From positions 25,344,869 to 25,408,868 of the forward strand of contig NC_088779.1 in NCBI RefSeq assembly GCF_954871325.1: DNA of 64,000 bases. The letters are read 5' to 3'. Under the pieces are notes generated by a model. That model ran no database searches. It saw only the letters and a program-made list of their open reading frames with translations, and had not been told where the DNA came from. A program made the position numbers and the translations under genes. The first letter of the stretch is position 1. The number at the start of each line of letters is the position of its first letter. This document shows, in pieces, positions 15,401-24,600 of this stretch. This DNA comes from Gordionus sp. m RMFG-2023 (lineage: Eukaryota; Nematomorpha; Gordioida; Chordodea; Parachordodidae).

Positions 15401-18400
15401 TTTGAGGGATAGAAGCAGAATACCCCCCTAAAGTACCCCCCCCCCACCCCCAATGTAAATTATTTTTTGACACCAATAAATTTCAAAAATAATTTTTATT
15501 GCATCAATATTTATTATAATATAAATATAATGTAAAAAATATATGCTTTAAAAATATTATTTTTAAATTAATAATTTAGATAAATTAGGGGAAGAGAAAG
15601 CAAAAGAATTTATAATTTCATCAATATTTAATTGTTTAAATAAATTATTTTCCATTGATAAAATGGTTAAAACAATTAAGAAATGGATCTTTCATGACAC
15701 TACGAAGTCTTTTTTAATTTTACTCATGACCCTTTCGGCAGTACATGATGTAGTAGGAATAGTTAATAAATATTTATATAAAATTGTTAAATTTGGGAAA
15801 GCAGAAAAATTTATAAGCAGACGATAAGGTAAAATAAATGAATAGTTTCTCCAGTCTGAATCATTCATCTCAGAATTATTATCATCATCAGATAAAGCTA
15901 AATAATGTATTAGTAAAAATATTTTAATTAAATAAATTTACAATTCTCAGAATCTGACAAATCTTCTTTAATCTCTAGGTCTCGAGTAATAATTACGTCC
16001 CCCGTTTTAGCCATTTTATAAATATTTCTAAACATCAACATTTCCTCAAAAACTTGACTTGCATTTAATTGATAAAATTCACAGATATCCTTGATATCAT
16101 CTTTAACAATTGCCTTTTCCGCCATTCCCTCTGGAGTAAAAAATGATGTTTGACTCAAAAATTTTATCGATTCATCGTTAAATCTTTCACTAAACTGCAT
16201 AATAATTAAATCAAGTGCAGCATAAAACACACTGATTTTAAAGCTAAAATAAAATATTATATTTAATGATGAAAGTATATATATACCTCTCCTTTTTGGA
16301 TTGTAATGTTTGAAGTCTTGAACTTTCAAAATCAAAAGGTAAATTTCTCTTCTCCATAAAATCTTGGGCCTTTGAAAAGACATCCAAAAATTCAGTGTTA
16401 TTATCAATTTTAGGATTATAAAATAATAAAAGATAATAATTTAAATTATACTTCTCATATTAATCAGGCAATCTTTTGCCAATTGAATTTGATTTATTGC
16501 AAACCCTATATCCTTCGAAATGGTTTGCAATTTTGTACAAGCCAAGCTTGTTATCAACAATATTTTATCCAAAACACATAGTGATAAAATAAAATCAAAT
16601 TTTTCTATTCTATAGACTAGAGCACTAGCCATAGTGGAAGTGGCAGGATCTTCAGAATCCTTTAAATTTGCCAAAGCTGCCCTCAAAGCATCATAAAGTA
16701 GGAAAAAATTTACAATGGCCTTATATGATGTTAGCCAGCTTCTATAAATATAAAATAAACATTATATATCGAAACAATTAAGATAATATTACCGAGTGGT
16801 ATTCTTGATGCGTAAAAATCTATGTGATTTTGTCAGTAAATTACTCTGACATGTTTTGAGTACTTCATATCTTTTAACACCATTAAAATATACGTAAATT
16901 TCGTCTAATATTCCCAAGACATTTCGCAGCTCTTTTACTGATTGACATTATTGAACAACTATTAAATTTAATCGATGACAATAGCACCAAATAAAAGCTG
17001 CCTTTGGCGCCTCCGCTCTAATCAAAGCCTGCATCCATTAATTCTTCCACTCATGTTTGAGGCGCCATCATAGCTTTGCCCCACTAGGAATTCAAGGGGT
17101 AGATTCATGGAGCCAAGCTTGGATATTATATTCTTTTTAATATCGAGGCCCGTTGTATTTCCGGTACAATAAATGTCTATCAGCCTTTCAACGGGCTTAG
17201 GTGTCTCGCTATTTTCAACATATCTCACTATCAAAGCTATTGCTTCTGATTTCGATACATCATATGTGCCATCAACTATAATTGAATAGCACCTGTTGAA
17301 TTCAATCTCCTTTTTAATTTTTTTTATAACCATATTTTTCATGGTTTCAATAAGAATATTTATGTTATTATATGATAACAGATTTGAATATAATTTAGAT
17401 TTTAATCCCTTAATTTTTTTCTCACTTCTTCTTTCTTCATTATCTTGTATATACATTTTAAGAACAGGCTCAGAATTTGCAATAAGTTTAATAAGGCTCA
17501 TCATATTGCCATCTTGTTGCCTGTTCCCCCAGAAGGCTTGATTGCGAGATAAGCATTTATATTTTTTTTGGTTAATATTTTTGGGCATATTTTGACAATG
17601 ATCTAAAAATTATAAATGATTATATATAAGATTTAATATTTAAATTTTTACTATTCCCTTTGATAAAATTTTAATTTTGCGCCAAATCTTTAAAGTGGAA
17701 AAATAATTTTATAAGAAATATCGGATAACAAACTAATTTGCTAAACATCGACCATAAAAATTTTTAAAAAAATAAAATAAAAAAATTTTTTTTAAAAAAA
17801 TTTTAAAAATTTAAAAAAAAAAAAAATAAGTACCCCCATAGAAATTTATAGAAGCAGTTGCTTCGGACCCCCCCCCCCCGTTGTAGGGGTCACTGCCTTA
17901 GATGATCATGTGCATATTCAAGAAATGTATAATAACAATTAAGAATCTGATTTTTTTGTAATTAAATTATCAGATATCTCTATATTTCCTTCATCATTCT
18001 CAGAGCTTTCATAACCTTTTATAAAAAATAAGATTAATTAAAATTTTTGAAGTAATTAAACCTTCAAATTCTATTCTTATTTGATTACAAATGTTCTGAT
18101 CATCCAATATACAATGACAGCTAGCATCATCCTCTAATGATATATAATAGGATTAAATTCTACTTCTTCTTTGTCAGCTAGTGCCATATCATCCTCCAAT
18201 TCCCAATCAAATGCCATAGACTTATCAAAAAATTAGAATAGATAAAACATTTTATGATTGTGGTAATTGTCACCTCACATGCTAATTTTATAAGATAGAG
18301 GCTATTATAAAGTATAAATCTTCTATAAAAAGAGGTAGTGGCATTTCCTTCCATCAATGTTATCATCTTTTTCATGATATCCTTTCCATAATGACATTTG

Positions 18401-21178
18401 AAAGATCTCACCCATGTCCAAAGGTTGAATTAAGGATGTGATATTTGCTGGTAAAAATAAATAAATTATATATATGTTAATTTTGTTTTTTGACAATGAA
18501 CAATGAAATTTTCTTCATTAATGTAGAATTTTATTCTCTTAGGATATCTTTAAAAGTTGAAGTTGTTATCCAAGTGTAGTTTTTCACTAGTAATTAATTT
18601 TTAAAGCACCCAAGGTTTTTAAATTTCCCTACAACATATATAACTTTTTATCAGATCCATTCCCCATTTATGATAAATGGAACTCAAACCTTTTCCTTGT
18701 CTGGTGTAGGTTGAGTTTCACTAAATTCCATTGTGCCCTGATAATGCTAGATAGAATAGCCCTATCTCATCATAATTGTAAATATTACTACTTTGATATT
18801 ATTTAATCAGATAGGGAGTGTAATTTTGCTCCACTCATTTGCATTAATAATATCTGCACTCCCCCCCATTTTCATTACAAACATTATGAAAATTTATATT
18901 CTGTCTTTTCCTAAATCTCTACAACCAGCTGCTAGTAGGAATATCTATAATTTATAATTATACATAATATAAAAATTAAAATTTACCTTCATTGAATGTT
19001 TGGGCTAAAAAATATAGCCTTTTCCTACAGGTCCATTTATATTGAAATTTAAACTTCTCATTTGGGTAAACCAAATCAATAAAGCTCTGTTTTTGGGTAA
19101 CAACTCATTCTAACTCTTTTAGCTGCAGGGATTTGAGCTTCCAATTTGTAAATTGTGAAAACATGACATTTATAACTTAATGCTAATTGTATTTTAGAAG
19201 TAGTGCTTAATTTTCAATGATTTTCTACTTTTGACCTTTGGAATGATGTTTATTCAAAAATAATTTAAACATTATCGTAATCTCCATTTTTATTTTTAAA
19301 AAAGATAAAGGCAATTCATGTAAAGAAATCTCACGAATAATTTTTGTTGATAAATTTTATTTTTATTTTTTCACTTCCCCGATTAAATAGTTATTGTCAT
19401 ATAAATTGGACCTGAAAATTTTGCACATATCCGATATTTCGCAATTATAAAGGTAATTTTAGATAATGTTAGTTAAAAAAGATAATTTTAGATAATTATA
19501 AAAGAGCAGGTAATTTTAAATAGTGTTAGCATAAAAAGGGTTATTTTAGATAATGTATGCTAAAAAAAGTTTAGATAATGTTAGCAAAAAATGAAAGTAA
19601 TTTTCAAAAGAATTTAAAAATTTTTTGAGACCCTCTTGCTAGTGACCCCCCCCCCCTTGTTATTTTTAATATTTTTTTAATTATATATCTATATTTTAAT
19701 ACAACTGTTGTATGTAACACAAATCTATAAGAGCTTGTGGTGACACTTGTCAAATCTTTAGTGTGGGGTTAAGGGATTTTCTCCTCAATGAAAACGGGTT
19801 ATACGGAAGGTTTTATATTCAATGAAAGATTAGTTACAGGATGCAAATGAATAAATAACATTTATATGATATTAGCATAATTTTTTATAAACAATATATA
19901 TTATAAATTATGGATATCTCTCTAATATTTATATTACTCTATTTAGGTAATACTCCTCTAATGTATGCAATCAAGTCCAATAATGTTGCCGGGGTTAATA
20001 TTCTATTAAGGTGTTTCAAAAGATTAGGAGTTCTAAATTTGAATCATAAAAATAATGACGGTCTAACAGCTTTCGATTTAGCAAATAAATTGGATGATAA
20101 ACAATGCTACGAACTTATAAATACTTTATCAAGAAGTTATACCAAAAATTATAGTATGAAAGATTTAAAACAAATTAACTCCGAATCAGAAAAATTAAGA
20201 AACGATCAAGCTAAATATTTCAAAGACACTGATGATTATAAAAATATAGTTTCTAAGGAAGAAGTCAAACAATTTGATTCTGATAATAAAAGCAATTTAT
20301 CTAAAAATTCCACATTAAATATTGATAAAATTAATCTTAGTGATGCATCATCTGATTCACAATCCTCATCATCCAGTAGTATAACTGAAAGCCAAGCGAA
20401 TATATTGTCATTGTCAGAACTTTTATTACTTAAAGGGGCCGAAACTCAAGGCACAGTGGATTTTAATACAAAAAGTGATATAAAAGCTATGTTAATACTT
20501 AAAAGAAGTTTTAGCTTACCGGTATCTTACAAGATTAAAAAAATTAGAAATAGTCCTTCAACTAATTACGATAGCTTCGAAGATAATATTGACAACAACG
20601 TTTCATCATTATCGAAAAAATCTCTACAATTTTCAAAAATATCAGATTCCACAAGTAATTTATCCAAACTGGAAAAAAGTAAATCAAGAAAATCTCAAAA
20701 AGATGACAAAGAAATTATAAAAAAGGCAGAATCCGAAAAAATCAGTATCATAAAAGATAAAGATAAAGATGCTATTTTAATATCTAGTGAAAAAAAATCC
20801 AATGGCAATTTAAAAAATGTTAGTAATAATAGCTTAAATATAAAACCCATAAAAAAAATAGACAATTCGAATACGATTGGAACAAAATTAAAACAAATTA
20901 AAAAATTTACAGCAAAAATAACTCATCCAAATTTTCAAGCAAGCAATTTAAATAAAATAGATATAATTGGTCTTAAATTAAGTCATGACGATAATAAAGA
21001 TTATAAAGAAAATAAATTTCAAGAAGATGAACTAATTGATCTAACCCACAAAGAAATCGAATCCGTAGTAATATCTAATGAAAATCAAAATAAATATGAA
21101 AAAGAAATTAATTTAAAAAAAAAATCAATATTTAATCAGAAACTTGATACAATAAATAAATATTTTAAAAAATGTTAA
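108..21178 (+). CDS. Ankyrin-repeat protein, ANKRD34-like (3 exons, 580 aa)
   Basis: Exons 108-443, 5649-5823 and 19947-21178 join in frame (336+175+1232 = 1743 nt, 580 aa plus TAA), all with GT-AG borders. About five ankyrin repeats are readable: residues ~20-42 (LLEAINNGKTHLAKFILG), ~99-131 (GKTALIRAI then AIELLLKFGAKVN), ~134-166 (GRSALSYSC, IIKILVKHNVDPD), ~171-203 (GNTPLMYAI, NILLRCFKR) and ~207-235 (DGLTAFDLA). Between repeats 1 and 2 lies a ~55-residue insertion. Residues ~240-580 are a Ser/Lys/Asn/Asp-rich, presumably disordered tail with no recognised domain. It contains a basic LKRSFSLP patch near residue 356, which may be a phosphorylation or 14-3-3-type site. The short N-terminal repeat, the extended loop before the helix of the next repeat and the long polar tail recall the ANKRD34 family of ankyrin proteins, which have few known functions. 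That assignment is an inference; the ankyrin nature is clear. The start could be further upstream because no stop separates the ATG from the acceptor-like site at 86-87. Confidence 0.85.
531..780. repeat. TTCC tetranucleotide microsatellite
   Basis: About 210 uninterrupted bases of TTCC repeat (roughly 52 units, ~535-744), preceded by TTTC-type units and followed by imperfect ones. It lies in intron 1 of the ankyrin gene, 90 bp past the donor. It is a pure pyrimidine strand and could form triplex DNA. The long open frames read through it (poly-Phe/Leu/Pro and poly-Arg/Lys/Glu/Gly) are artefacts. Confidence 0.97.
1205..1373. mobile_element. Short hAT-type MITE, CAGAGACCTGCA family
   Basis: Ends CAGAAACCTGCA and TGCAGGTCTCTG form terminal inverted repeats. 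Flanks AAAATAAT and AAAAAAAT match at 7 of 8 bases. Same ends as the larger element at 55062-57163, so probably mobilised by it. Confidence 0.7.
2480..2565. mobile_element. hAT MITE fragment, GGGCCGGG type
   Basis: The start TAGTGATCTGCATGGG resembles in reverse the end at ~61195-61217. Inside are two inverted GC-rich blocks (CCGGCCCGGCCC, GGGCCGGGCCG). The right end is not clear. Confidence 0.4.
3949..4123. mobile_element. Palindromic MITE, GTGTTGTTAAACGG family
   Basis: Degenerate copy: left half with GGCTCATTTTGAGGCTGA and TTAGCCATAAAAATATTG, right half GGCTTGCGTAATATTTTTCTGG and GTTTAACAACATT. The halves are roughly reverse complements. Confidence 0.6.
5649..5823 (+). CDS. Ankyrin gene exon 2
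   Basis: Begins after ctatttag and ends TTA G|gttagtg (phase 0 in, phase 1 out). It has no methionine. It encodes two ankyrin helical pairs, including AIELLLKFGAKVN, GRSALSYSC and IIKILVKHNVDPDLPD. Confidence 0.88.
6560..7640 (-). pseudogene. Non-LTR retrotransposon (LINE) reverse transcriptase remnant
   Basis: Read on the minus strand from ~7640: ILGALNNLETNSYTSGLPLN followed by INKTELFYL, the block after the catalytic YxDD of a reverse transcriptase. Next come LGNLSSNKYRVAINIHLVC, QPHTCVKCNTPVDSKSRHI (a Cys/His cluster), GIHQCHTLINNVI (compare the usual RHHALND block) and RPDGMSIIP. This order is the C-terminal half of a common animal LINE polyprotein. Several stops and frame changes interrupt it and the catalytic aspartates are not seen, so it is dead. 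Confidence 0.72.
8243..8440. mobile_element. Palindromic MITE, GTGTTGTTAAACGG family
   Basis: Starts TTGTTAAACGGCTC and ends GGCTAAAATTTAGCCATTTAACAG. The inner blocks AGCCAGAAAAATAT and ATTTTTCTGGATAAAATATT are inverted. ATGCACATAAT occurs on both flanks. Confidence 0.75.
9728..9941. mobile_element. Palindromic MITE, GTGTTGTTAAACGG family (well preserved)
   Basis: Ends GTGTTG and CAACAC flanked by TA on both sides. The arms contain TTGAGCCGATTT / AAATCGGCTCAA and are inverted over most of their length. The centre carries a run resembling TTTTGCTCATATATG. Confidence 0.8.
12345..13065. mobile_element. hAT-like repeat with GGTTCGGTTCGGG ends
   Basis: GGGTTCGGTTCGGGTTCGAT near the left end and GGTTCGGTTCGAACCCCTG at the right end enclose ~600 bp of AT-rich sequence. 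The right end reads CAGGGGTTCGAACC in reverse, typical of hAT MITEs. I could not confirm a target-site duplication. Confidence 0.4.
14375..14555. mobile_element. Palindromic MITE, GTGTTGTTAAACGG family
   Basis: Diverged copy: ATTGTTAAAACCCGATTTTT at left, the TTTTGCTCATATGTAG centre, and GTTTGCGTAATATGATTTTGG with TTCGTTAAATCGAGACG at right. Confidence 0.55.
15384..17895 (-). mobile_element. hAT transposon with exact 8-bp target-site duplication
   Basis: Terminal inverted repeats CAGTGACCCCTACA (15384-15397) and TGTAGGGGTCACTG (17882-17895). CCTTAGAT is present on both flanks (15376-15383 and 17896-17903). Poly-C runs lie just inside both ends. 2512 bp long with a transposase remnant on the minus strand. 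Inserted in the pogo/Tigger-like element. Confidence 0.92.
15590..17588 (-). pseudogene. hAT transposase remnant (ZMYM1-like type)
   Basis: Minus-strand open segments at 17022-17588, 16441-16686 and 15928-16407, in different frames. The first has AFWGNRQQDGNMMSLIKL, CYSIIVDGTYDVSKSEAI (catalytic Asp region) and VGQSYDGASNMSG, all landmarks of hAT transposases of the ZMYM1/KIAA1586 type. Near 15700 a frame with CTAERVMSKIKKDF is the hAT C-terminal dimerisation motif, followed by a stop and a frame change, and a final NIDEIINSFAF. Broken by frameshifts and therefore inactive. Confidence 0.82.
17990..19150 (-). pseudogene. pogo/Tigger (CENP-B/jerky-type) transposase remnant
   Basis: Minus-strand order from ~19130: WFTQMRSLNFNINGPV (DNA-binding helix end), WLWRFRKRQNINF, NYDEIGLFY (catalytic Asp block), VVGKFKNLGCFKN and WITTSTFKDIL, then an acidic tail (WELEDDMALAD). 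These match the conserved landmarks of Tigger/jerky transposases. At least five stops or frame changes break it. Confidence 0.7.
19433..19610. repeat. Degenerate tandem repeat, ~40-bp unit
   Basis: About four imperfect copies of a unit with GGTAATTTTAGATAATGTTAG-like sequence, 340 bp before the last ankyrin exon. Confidence 0.6.
19947..21178 (+). CDS. Ankyrin gene exon 3 (terminal)
   Basis: Starts after atttag; its first two bases complete the Gly codon of GNTPLMYAI. Runs open for 410 codons to TAA. The first ~65 codons are ankyrin repeats and the rest is a low-complexity Ser/Lys/Asp tail. An ATG at 19910 in the same frame lies in the intron and is not needed. Confidence 0.88.
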
Positions 21179-21225
21179 ATAACATATATTATAAAATTAA
21201 AGTATATAAGATGTTTTTATAATAT

Positions 21226-21231
21226 AATAAA
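21226..21231 (+). terminator. Candidate polyadenylation signal AATAAA of the ankyrin gene
   Basis: An AATAAA hexamer 48 nt after the ankyrin stop codon and 91 nt before the ATG of the next gene. In such AT-rich DNA the hexamer also occurs by chance, but its position is right for the 3' end. Confidence 0.4.
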
Positions 21232-21321
21232 TCACTATATTTATATTATAATATTAGAGATGTTTTACTAGTGGTTATAAATATATTTTAGATTTCAAGC
21301 GGTAAATATAAAATTTGATTA

Positions 21322-21648
21322 ATGAGTTTAAAAAACATCCAAAAAATTTCTGATCATGATTTAATTACCCAAAATAATAGTATCAATTGTTATAATATAA
21401 AAAGGGAAAATATCCCTGTCAATAATTATACTCAATCATGGAAATATGACCAATTTAAATACACTAAATTTTGGAATGAGATGATTGACTATGTACGTCA
21501 GAACACTATTGTTGGAAATCACAGATGCCAAATTAAAGTTTACAAAGACTGTTTTAGCGGAGAAAGTCTAACTAATATTATTTACGATTTTTTAAAGGGA
21601 AAAGAGGGGAATTTTGCCAATCCCATTTCTAGACCAAATGCAATTAAG
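21322..21648 (+). CDS. DEPDC7: DEPDC7-like exon 1
   Basis: 109 codons from ATG to AAG|gtgctt (phase 0). A ~45-residue polar leader is followed by the first two thirds of the DEP domain (WNEMIDYV, YKDCFSG, IIYDFLKG). The unspliced frame stops 12 codons later, in the place where the domain should continue. Confidence 0.88.
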
Positions 21649-24600
21649 GTGCTTAATTTTTTTAAAATTCGATTTGTTTATTAATAATTTAAGATTGCAT
21701 CAATTTTAATGGGTCAACGTATATTTCAACCTTTAAATACTTCACACTTTTCTGATGAATCAAAAAAATTATATACTTTTTCCAGCATATTAAACAAGTT
21801 AGTTTTTTTATATGCCTTCTATCAATTAGTAATTTAAATATATTTTAGAGTTAAAATTTATATTATTAACAATATTTAAATGATATATGTCTCTTATAAC
21901 TAATGACATGATATTCTTTGTAAATATAAAATTTATATTAATTAAAATTTAACATTAGATTACTAAGTTGCAATAATAAGTAGGTAAAATTTATGTAATG
22001 CTGTGTATGTGTGCACAAAAACCCCTTTTATTTTAAAATCATCTTAAATTACTTTGAAAATTATGCTGCACTTTGATACAATTACTTTGGCTTATAAGGT
22101 ATAAAGTTATTTGAGTGTATGCTATACTTTGATACAATTATCTCATTCTACTTAATCTATTTGTTTTGTAAATACTTTCTAGGATTGATTAATACTGGTC
22201 AATAAATTGAATTTTAACCTATATCAATGGTCAATAAAAATGATAATTAAATTTCATAAGTTTAAAATAATTTTTTAGCCAACATTTTTCTGTTAATTTA
22301 TAAAAAAGAATTGATTTAAAAATTTCTAAACCAATAAGGAAAAGGTGCTCTTAATCTTTATTTACTATATTCTCTAATTTACTTTTATAATTTTATAAAT
22401 GATATATAAAAAATGATAATATTGATTTATTATATACTGTATCATTATAGGGTATCAGTGATATTTATTGGCTAATGTTAGTTTCTGTGGTATCAATCTG
22501 GGTTAAGATATTGGCTAAAAATATGGTATTAGCGAATCAGCTTTTTATTAATTTTTTTGGTCCAAAAATTTAGTATATCCTTGTTAGCTTGAACCTGGTG
22601 GTCTAAGATAATATTTGGCCCATCAAACAAAATATTTATTCCTAAGAAATATTTTCTTGATCCTGGAATACTTAATCTACCAAAGAGTTTCATTCAATTA
22701 ATATTTAAATTTATAAACTGTGCATCTGAATTTTAGTATCAAAAAATAATTTTAGGTTTAACACAACAAAACAATATGTAAATACTAAATATAAAAGATA
22801 AATAAGTTTTAAAAAATGAGGGCATGACTAAAATACGCGCCCCCTATGAAAGAAGCTTAATTTAAATTATATTAGTATAGAATCGTATTTAGCTTCATAA
22901 GATAAGTCAGAAAATTTTTTTTTTATTTAAAAAAAATTGTTAACATAGTAAAATTTAAAAAAATTAATTTTTTTACATGACTAAAATACGCGCCCCCTAT
23001 TAAAGAAGCTTAATTTATAAAAAATACACGTAGAATCATATAGAGCATATTAAAAGGTAAAAAAAAATGTTAATATTATATTTAAAAACTTTTTATAACC
23101 TAGTGGGCTTTTGAAAAAACAAAATTTTTTTTGACTAAACTACGCGCCCCCTATCAAAGAAGCTTATTTCATAAAAAATTAAAGCATAATCCTATTAAGC
23201 TCATAAGAGGAATCATGTTAATATTAAGTTTATAAATTTTTTTTAACTTATTGAGATTTGGAAAAAAATTTCTTCTTTTTTGACTAAACTACGCGCCCCC
23301 GTTAAATATACATTATTTTTAAAAAATTAATACAGAATCATGTATAACTTTTCAAGGAGATTCAGAAAATGGTATTATTTATTTTATTTTTTTAAAAAAT
23401 TTTTATTATCAAAAAAATAATTTTTTGACTAAACAACGCGCCCCCTATCAAAGAAGCTTATTTCATAAAAAATTAAAGCATAATCGTATTAAGCTCATTC
23501 AGAGGAATCAAAAATGTTAATATTAAGTTTATAAATTATTATAACTTATTGAGATTTGGAAAAAACACTTAATTTCTTCTTTTTTGACTAAACTACGCGC
23601 CCCCGTTAAATATACGTCATTTTTTAACAATGAATACAGAATCATGTATAACTTTAAAAAAAAATCATTTAATAATTTAATTAATCGGTAAAATCATTTT
23701 AAACGAAACTATTAAGTTAATATTATAAAATCAGTCCGTAAGGTTAATAGGAGGTCTATTTATTTGAATATTCTCATAATTTTTAATGAGTTTTGTTTTG
23801 ATAAAGTTAAAAAAAAATTGTTAAGATTTTACAAAAAACCCATCTTTTATGAAAACTTAAAAATAAATAACGAGGGCTCGTATCGATTTATAGCTTGATT
23901 GGGGAAAATCAATTTCATTGACTAGATCCTATTGATAATCTATGCTAAATTCTGCATGTAGCGTTATATTTACCAAAAAATTTCGATATTTCTAATTATT
24001 TTTTTTAATTGGCAAAATGCTAATTCTGTATTCATTGTTAAAAAATGATGTATATTTAACGGGGGCGCGTAGTTTAGTCAGAAAAGAAGAAATTAAGTGT
24101 TTTTTCCAAATCTCAATAAGTTATAAATAATTTATAAACTTAATATTTACATTTTGTTGATCCCTCTTAATGAGCTTAATAGGATTATGCTTTAATTTTT
24201 TATGAAATAAGCTTCTTTGATAGGGAGCCCGTAGGGGCGCGTAGTTAAGTCAAAAAAAAAATTTGTTTTTTCAAAAGCCCACTAGCTTATAAAAAGTTTT
24301 AAAATATAATATTAACATTTTTTCATACCTTTTAATACGCTCTATATGATTCTACATGTATTTTTTATAAATTAAGCTTCTTTAATAGGGGACGCGTATT
24401 TTAGTCATGTGAAAAAATTAATTTTTTTAAATTTTACTATGTTAACAATTTTTTTTAAATAAAAAAAACATTTTCTGACTTATCTTATGAAGCTAAATAC
24501 GATTCTATACTAATTTAATTTAAATTAAGCTTCTTTCATAGGGGGCGCGTAGTTTTTTCGGGGACGCGTATTTTAGTCATGCCCAAAAATGATAATATTA

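Larger units (their letters stand above)
14674..19460 (-). mobile_element. pogo/Tigger-like DNA transposon, split by a hAT insertion
   Basis: The left end CAGTCAAAACCGTTTAATTGC (at ~14674, preceded by TA) is pogo/Tigger-like. A possible matching end CGCAATTATAAAGG lies at ~19439. Minus-strand transposase blocks lie at 18170-19150. Excluding the inserted hAT element (15384-17895) leaves ~2.3 kb, the usual size for this family. A short segment (ATCAGATATCT and following) occurs on both sides of the insertion, at ~15050 and ~17968. The right boundary is approximate. Confidence 0.55.

Noticed and set aside
19910-19946. ATG at 19910 as the start of an independent gene
   Set aside because: The ankyrin repeat is completed only by splicing at 19947; the 12 codons before it are intronic and include the acceptor tract.
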